From an uncultured Clostridia bacterium (GTDB lineage Bacteria > Bacillota > Clostridia > Christensenellales > Aristaeellaceae), in assembly GCA_934631025.1 (NCBI GenBank), contig CAKTXR010000027.1, positions 1 through 32,295 of the forward strand: a DNA stretch of 32,295 nt, in the 5' to 3' direction. The notes below the pieces were generated by a model. That model was given only the letters and a program-made list of their open reading frames with translations, did no database searches and had not been told where the DNA came from. The position numbers and the translations under genes were made by a program. Numbering within the stretch: the stretch's first letter is position 1; every line of letters starts with the position of its first letter. Below, in pieces: positions 30,201 to 32,295 of the stretch.

Positions 30201-32295
30201 GTCGCCGTGCAGCGTCGTTACGCTGTCCGGAATATGGATACTTTCCAGTGCCGTGCAATTTCTAAACGCATAGTATCCCAGCGTCAGCAACCCTTCCGGC
30301 AGCACCACGCTTTCCATCCCCGACAGCCCGTTGAACGCGCCCTGCCCAATGGAGGTTATCCCCTCCCAGCCCTCAAAGCGCTTCAGCGCCGTGCAGCCGA
30401 CAAAGGCATAGCTTCCAATCGCCGCCGTCTCCGCCGAGAAGGAATAGTACTTCAGGCTCCGGCAGTTATAGAACGTGTAGCCGCCGATGTTCGTCAGCTT
30501 TTTGCCGCCCACAACGGACATCAGGCTGGTGCAGCCGTAAAAGACATTATCCCCCATCGTCTCAACCGTGTCCGGAATGACGACGCTGATCAGGTTCGCG
30601 TTGTTCTTGAACGCGTTCGAGGCGATCGTCTGCACGACGTGACCCTCGCTGTCCTCAGCCGGCAGGACGATCGAGCTTGCCGTGCCGGTGTAGCCCGTGA
30701 TGGAGCAGTAGGTGCCGTTCAGCACGCTGAACGTGAAGTCCGACACGGGCGTGCTCGCCTGCGCGCCGACGCTCACCGCCGCGCCGCTCTGCACGACGCT
30801 CTCGCCGCCGTCGTCGGTCGCGGTCAGCTTCACGCTGTAGCTGCCGCTGCGCATGGGCGCGTACGCCACCTCGGGCGCGTCCGTCACGCCGATGTATTCC
30901 AGCTCGTCGCCCCAGTAGACCTCCCAGCGGAAGCCCACCGGCTCCTTGCCGCCGGTCACAGCGCCGCTCCAGACCACCTTTTCGCCCGCCGTCGCCGCCG
31001 TCCTGTCCGCCGTCAGCGCGTCGATCGCCAGCGGCGCGTAGACGTGTACCTCGCCGCCGGTCAGGTTGACCGTGGTGTTGGCCGCGTCGCGCACGCGCAC
31101 ATTGACCGTGTAAACGCCGGCCATATCCGGCGTGTAGGTATAGGTATTCGCCGCGGCAAAGGAGCGGCCGTCCTGCTCCTCGCCGTCGACATACACGTCG
31201 AAGGCATAGCGCAGGGGCTTCACGCCGCCGCTCGCGTTGACCGTCCAGACGATCGCGTCGCCCTGCTTCACCCAGTCGCTCGCCGTCTCGATCGCATCGA
31301 TGGCCAGCGTTTTCGTGCTGACCGCTATGGCCGCGCTCTCCAGCCGCGCCGTGTTGCCGGCCCTGTCCTTCACCGTCACGGTCAGAACGCAGCTGCCCGC
31401 CGTCTCCGGAACGTAGGTGAACGTATTCTCGGTCGAGCCGGTCTCGCTGATCTTCAGCGCGCCGTCCATGCTGACCTCGTAATCATAGGTATAGGGCTGC
31501 TTGCCCGCGACGGTCTCCACCGTCCATGTCAGCGCGCTCTCCGTCACGGCGCTCTGAGCGCTCGCGGTGATCGCCGTGATCTCGACGGGCCGCAGCGCCA
31601 CATGAATCGCCGTCGTTTCCGTCGCCGAAACAGCGCCCTGCGCGTCCATGACCGTCGTCTCAAGCGTGTAATCGCCCGCTTCTTCAAACGTGTAGCTGTA
31701 CGAATCCGCGGCGCTGTAGTCGGCCGCGTCGACTTCCGCTCCGTCGCGCTTCAGGACAAAGCGGTACTGATACGGCTGCTCGCCGCCCGTCGCGCTCGCC
31801 GTCCAGGTCGCCGTATCGGTGGTCTGGATGCTCTCGCGGTCGCAGGTCACGCCCGCAATCTTGAGCGTCTCCAGCGACACGACGATCTCCGCGCTCGCCG
31901 CGTCGGCGATCGTGCCGTCGTCGTCCTTCACCTGCGCGATGACGTAATACGTTCCGGCCTTCGTGAACGTATAGGAATACGCCGCGTCAGCCGAGTAGGC
32001 GCGCGTCGCAATGCGCGTCCCGTCGCAGAAAAGCTGGAAGCGATACTTGTACGGCTCAACGCCGTTCGCGCCTTCCGCCGTCCAGGTCGCCGCATCTCCC
32101 GGCACCGCCGTCTCGACGGAGCAGGCGACCGACACGCGCAGCGCGTTGTCCTCCAGATACCCGTGCGCCACGGCCCAGTCGTAGCCGTAGCTGCCCGTGT
32201 TCGCGTTCACCGTCAGGCCCGTCAGCCCGTCGAACGCCGTCTCGTCGATGAATGTCAGCGAGTCCGGCAGATTGATCTCCGAAAGCGTGCTGTTC
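24234..32295 (-). CDS. Giant secreted BspA-type leucine-rich-repeat protein, 5' end outside window
   Basis: The frame is open to the right edge, so the start and signal peptide are missing; 2686 residues are visible. At the edge is a BspA-type repeat (SEINLPDSLTFIDETAFDGL). Then come five PKD/Ig-like domains of about 90 residues (30,760-32,140), a BspA LRR array (about 28,385-30,750; units like LPESLETIGREAFEGCT), two carboxypeptidase-regulatory/SdrD-B-like domains (GVTVGIYKDSALTIKAAEVSTD; GVQVFLYDSEEESALLGAAV), further Ig/Fn3-like domains, an SH3-like segment (YAYVKSGQWYGFVRNSVLADW) and a mostly helical C-terminal region (24,234-26,450, about 730 residues) that I do not recognise. No LPXTG or transmembrane anchor at the end. 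Probably a surface adhesin or scaffold; the gene at 17097 follows after 102 bases. A GTG at 32208-32210 is internal, not the start. Confidence 0.88.
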   Translation of the reverse strand, partial: NSTLSEINLPDSLTFIDETAFDGLTGLTVNANTGSYGYDWAVAHGYLEDNALRVSVACSVETAVPGDAATWTAEGANGVEPYKYRFQLFCDGTRIATRAYSADAAYSYTFTKAGTYYVIAQVKDDDGTIADAASAEIVVSLETLKIAGVTCDRESIQTTDTATWTASATGGEQPYQYRFVLKRDGAEVDAADYSAADSYSYTFEEAGDYTLETTVMDAQGAVSATETTAIHVALRPVEITAITASAQSAVTESALTWTVETVAGKQPYTYDYEVSMDGALKISETGSTENTFTYVPETAGSCVLTVTVKDRAGNTARLESAAIAVSTKTLAIDAIETASDWVKQGDAIVWTVNASGGVKPLRYAFDVYVDGEEQDGRSFAAANTYTYTPDMAGVYTVNVRVRDAANTTVNLTGGEVHVYAPLAIDALTADRTAATAGEKVVWSGAVTGGKEPVGFRWEVYWGDELEYIGVTDAPEVAYAPMRSGSYSVKLTATDDGGESVVQSGAAVSVGAQASTPVSDFTFSVLNGTYCSITGYTGTASSIVLPAEDSEGHVVQTIASNAFKNNANLISVVIPDTVETMGDNVFYGCTSLMSVVGGKKLTNIGGYTFYNCRSLKYYSFSAETAAIGSYAFVGCTALKRFEGWEGITSIGQGAFNGLSGMESVVLPEGLLTLGYYAFRNCTALESIHIPDSVTTLHGDVFNGCSKLSSVNYPLSLTSKSNNNSGWSPFRNCPKLTNIVIPEGVTAIPADMFSGMTSLRSIKLPESLESIGYEAFDGCTGLPAITIPDAVKTIDGYAFNGCTGLTTIVLPPELKTVWYSVFGGCTGLESVVLPEGLQTLGYYAFGGCTSLESIHIPDSVTTMYGNVFSGCSKLSSVNYPLNLKSKSDSSSNYSPFYNCPKLTSIVIPEGITEIPARMFNGMTSLWTIKLPESLETIGREAFEGCTGLPTIVIPDAVTTIGSYAFNGCTGMRSVSLNEGLQTIGDYAFSKCTGLTAVVMPDTLTTIGSSAFEGCTGLKSILLNENLQTIDGYAFNGCTGLTTIVLPPELKTVWYSVFGGCTGLESVVLPEGLQTLGYYAFGGCTSLESIHIPDSVTTMYGNVFSGCSKLSSVNYPLNLKSKSDSSSNYSPFYNCPKLTNIVIPEGITEIPARMFNGMTSLRTIKLPESLETIGREAFEGCTNLKNISLNEGLKTIGSYAFNKCTGLTAIVMPVTVTSVGDYAFTGCTALKGIYLNEGLQEVSYEMFADCTSVTTIVIPDTVTAIGNYAFSGATALTAIYIAPSVTSIGKYAFSNRNSSLVIHGEAGSYAETYATEQGIEFSTDPLTMPAAALRGNVTDEAYNGLAGVTVGIYKDSALTIKAAEVSTDASGAWAWSGAFLGAQYWLSFEKAGYSFAKNGMRVFMSAASTVASTVIGSASNSLMGRVVVAGGAGVSGVQVFLYDSEEESALLGAAVTNAAGEWMISDLDARESAYLKTQAGDYTIANGARTVSIGGTIEVEPFVAELIGHAGASAVSFTMGAGEIQAGSMATFIVTAPDTDVVRLVVDGVAYECYELTDGKATIQRLFSRAGVRSVQFQPHSMAGWGKASDVQLLNVTSAGKLAAPAIHSIGTQVMRQGFELSWDAVENADMYTVYLYHNDTQVWPGDSDPWASRTSELKITIPGDVMQETGAYAVNLVTTGKNYDSSTGYASFNVRGTAEAVEIIAPLEGDRFNISDMMYPTIACYKNNMYTKLLLTDPNGAEQLYEPDGRGVCYIRAEIPGTYKMKAYASSVADFDIAAAEAQSAVVSVTVNAPAVSAVQDVWGNGYGVVFVGNEATVIAQANCLGTLEAFVDNVSQGAVAADADNAYRYTFKASGLSEGAHSVGFKATCNGITSEMSSISVYGITKLATETTKYAREATLLADYPAAGKGRWLSKAAAMTLLGTYGGDYAYVKSGQWYGFVRNSVLADWDEVVEKNVEEVWTSEDETGTAEPAVSENEFRLWAAEVIDQYYRLYAQHDRLMSDGRTYGEYYRDFDFKFLHPIRDFWWRKGVEYTDINIQTIGQFDGLYRGYYFLSLYKMDYDFNDSKDSFTVIRLDSETDAEYEARMLPFYKALLVDTMKKKAEIDADTFTRLDGKVNGQYTLKLDESTGKLTMQRDTDGVMGNLEQMADSEANKAWIRFGADLMQTVAGAAIEYANVLEKKGAANDYLKEVEKAAAEAVTSLITKMSDTYFDSKLAQLENDLYAIKKAEIANLSLRDYNRIIAYLNNVYEAKDDAFIDYLSDPVFKKAVTSLISTANSEKYVQSEKYAQEQMEKWYSDGVKLKKVLTKEEMLTIMGNELVVQLVNVTLAPLKQFQKEAIKSGDIDKSAVSTILKIITDSLKSYITVLIQSKFDSIMTGEAVKLNADEQIKALYQAVVNDVYKVYEGLFTMDFDDSSVSDAKAKCVIKTLGAVVKKQKEIYEIISSSAAYDKVDWQKIADLSFDMVGEFISAYLDTFGEINAQRLMDKTKFFDEQSEAYIKGIGEVWDDMMTTAESLAKAANASLDDLGDEKQMSYRAVSMVAAYKGSSPIERGLDIDLELLKARTKKTLKAAIVDHDATTVAEILDITDRIMLQVEYDLIGSKWLADILKVGEANGRTTFYKHIEKQVKGTQWENQMTSSTALANYNAIFNCHKRWLKGWKEEYRELEKQTAAQALEEEAPENAAA
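28758..29219 (-). repeat. Intragenic 462-bp direct repeat, unit 1
   Basis: Aligned to 29463-29924 at a constant offset of 705 bases (235 codons), this stretch differs at seven positions by my reading, about 98.5 percent identical. It encodes a block of BspA leucine-rich repeats (from the SLETIGREAFEGC unit to the GYAFNGCTGL unit). The offset is a multiple of three, so the frame is kept. Confidence 0.9.
29463..29924 (-). repeat. Intragenic 462-bp direct repeat, unit 2
   Basis: Partner of 28758-29219. A third, clearly older unit with the same order of motifs but many changes follows at about 29,950-30,400. The array therefore has both old and very recent duplications. Confidence 0.9.

Noticed and set aside
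28400..30750. Regular repeats as a possible CRISPR array
   Set aside because: The repeats are in-frame leucine-rich-repeat codons of about 23 residues within a long gene, with no constant spacer lengths.

Overview
The window reads as GC-rich chromosome (about 60-70 percent by eye) of a low-oxygen, gut-type Bacillota, probably class Clostridia. The evidence is strong AGGAGG-type ribosome binding sites, consensus housekeeping promoters, a tRNA-sensing T-box leader, an NSS amino-acid transporter and giant BspA-type leucine-rich-repeat surface proteins. A lineage such as Christensenellales is possible, but that is inference and no marker gene is present.

Layout. 1-336: non-coding, with hairpins and one copy of a dispersed repeat. 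337-1716 (-): NSS-family amino-acid symporter with its own promoter. 1717-2689: non-coding but dense. It holds a roughly 480-bp element with two convergent consensus promoters, inverted homologous 5' ends, a shared central hairpin and several very small ORFs. 2690-4766 (-): a glycerophosphodiester phosphodiesterase-like gene behind an MFS transporter. 5192-8519 (+): a consensus promoter, a T-box leader whose specifier (TAC) and tRNA-end motif (TGGT) both fit tRNA-Tyr, then a TrpXYZ-type ABC importer (binding protein, permease, ATPase) closed by a terminator.

8606-16195 (-): three secreted paralogues of about 750 residues. Each has an N-terminal beta-propeller-like region fused to an ABC solute-binding-like region carrying a charged helical insertion. 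No permease or ATPase lies beside them. Two of the three genes have the same ECF-sigma-like promoter (AAAC-N17-CGTCTA) under a perfect AT palindrome, and unusual long-loop terminator-like hairpins with conserved loops sit behind two of them. This is the strongest candidate for an undescribed system here. 16303-16983 (+): a divergent AIM24/TIGR00266-family protein, ending at a perfect 17-bp bidirectional terminator.

17097-32295 (-): two giant secreted proteins. The downstream one (2344 aa) has BspA-like repeats, PKD/Ig-like domains, about six BACON-like domains interleaved with Fn3-like domains, a Pro/Thr linker and a C-terminal C39-like cysteine-peptidase domain of clearly lower GC. The upstream one runs off the right edge. 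It has five PKD-like domains, a large BspA leucine-rich-repeat array with a recent 705-bp duplication, further beta domains and an unrecognised helical C-terminal region of about 730 residues. The right half of the window therefore looks like a cell-surface and envelope-interaction region, and the left half like amino-acid, sugar and lipid-headgroup uptake.
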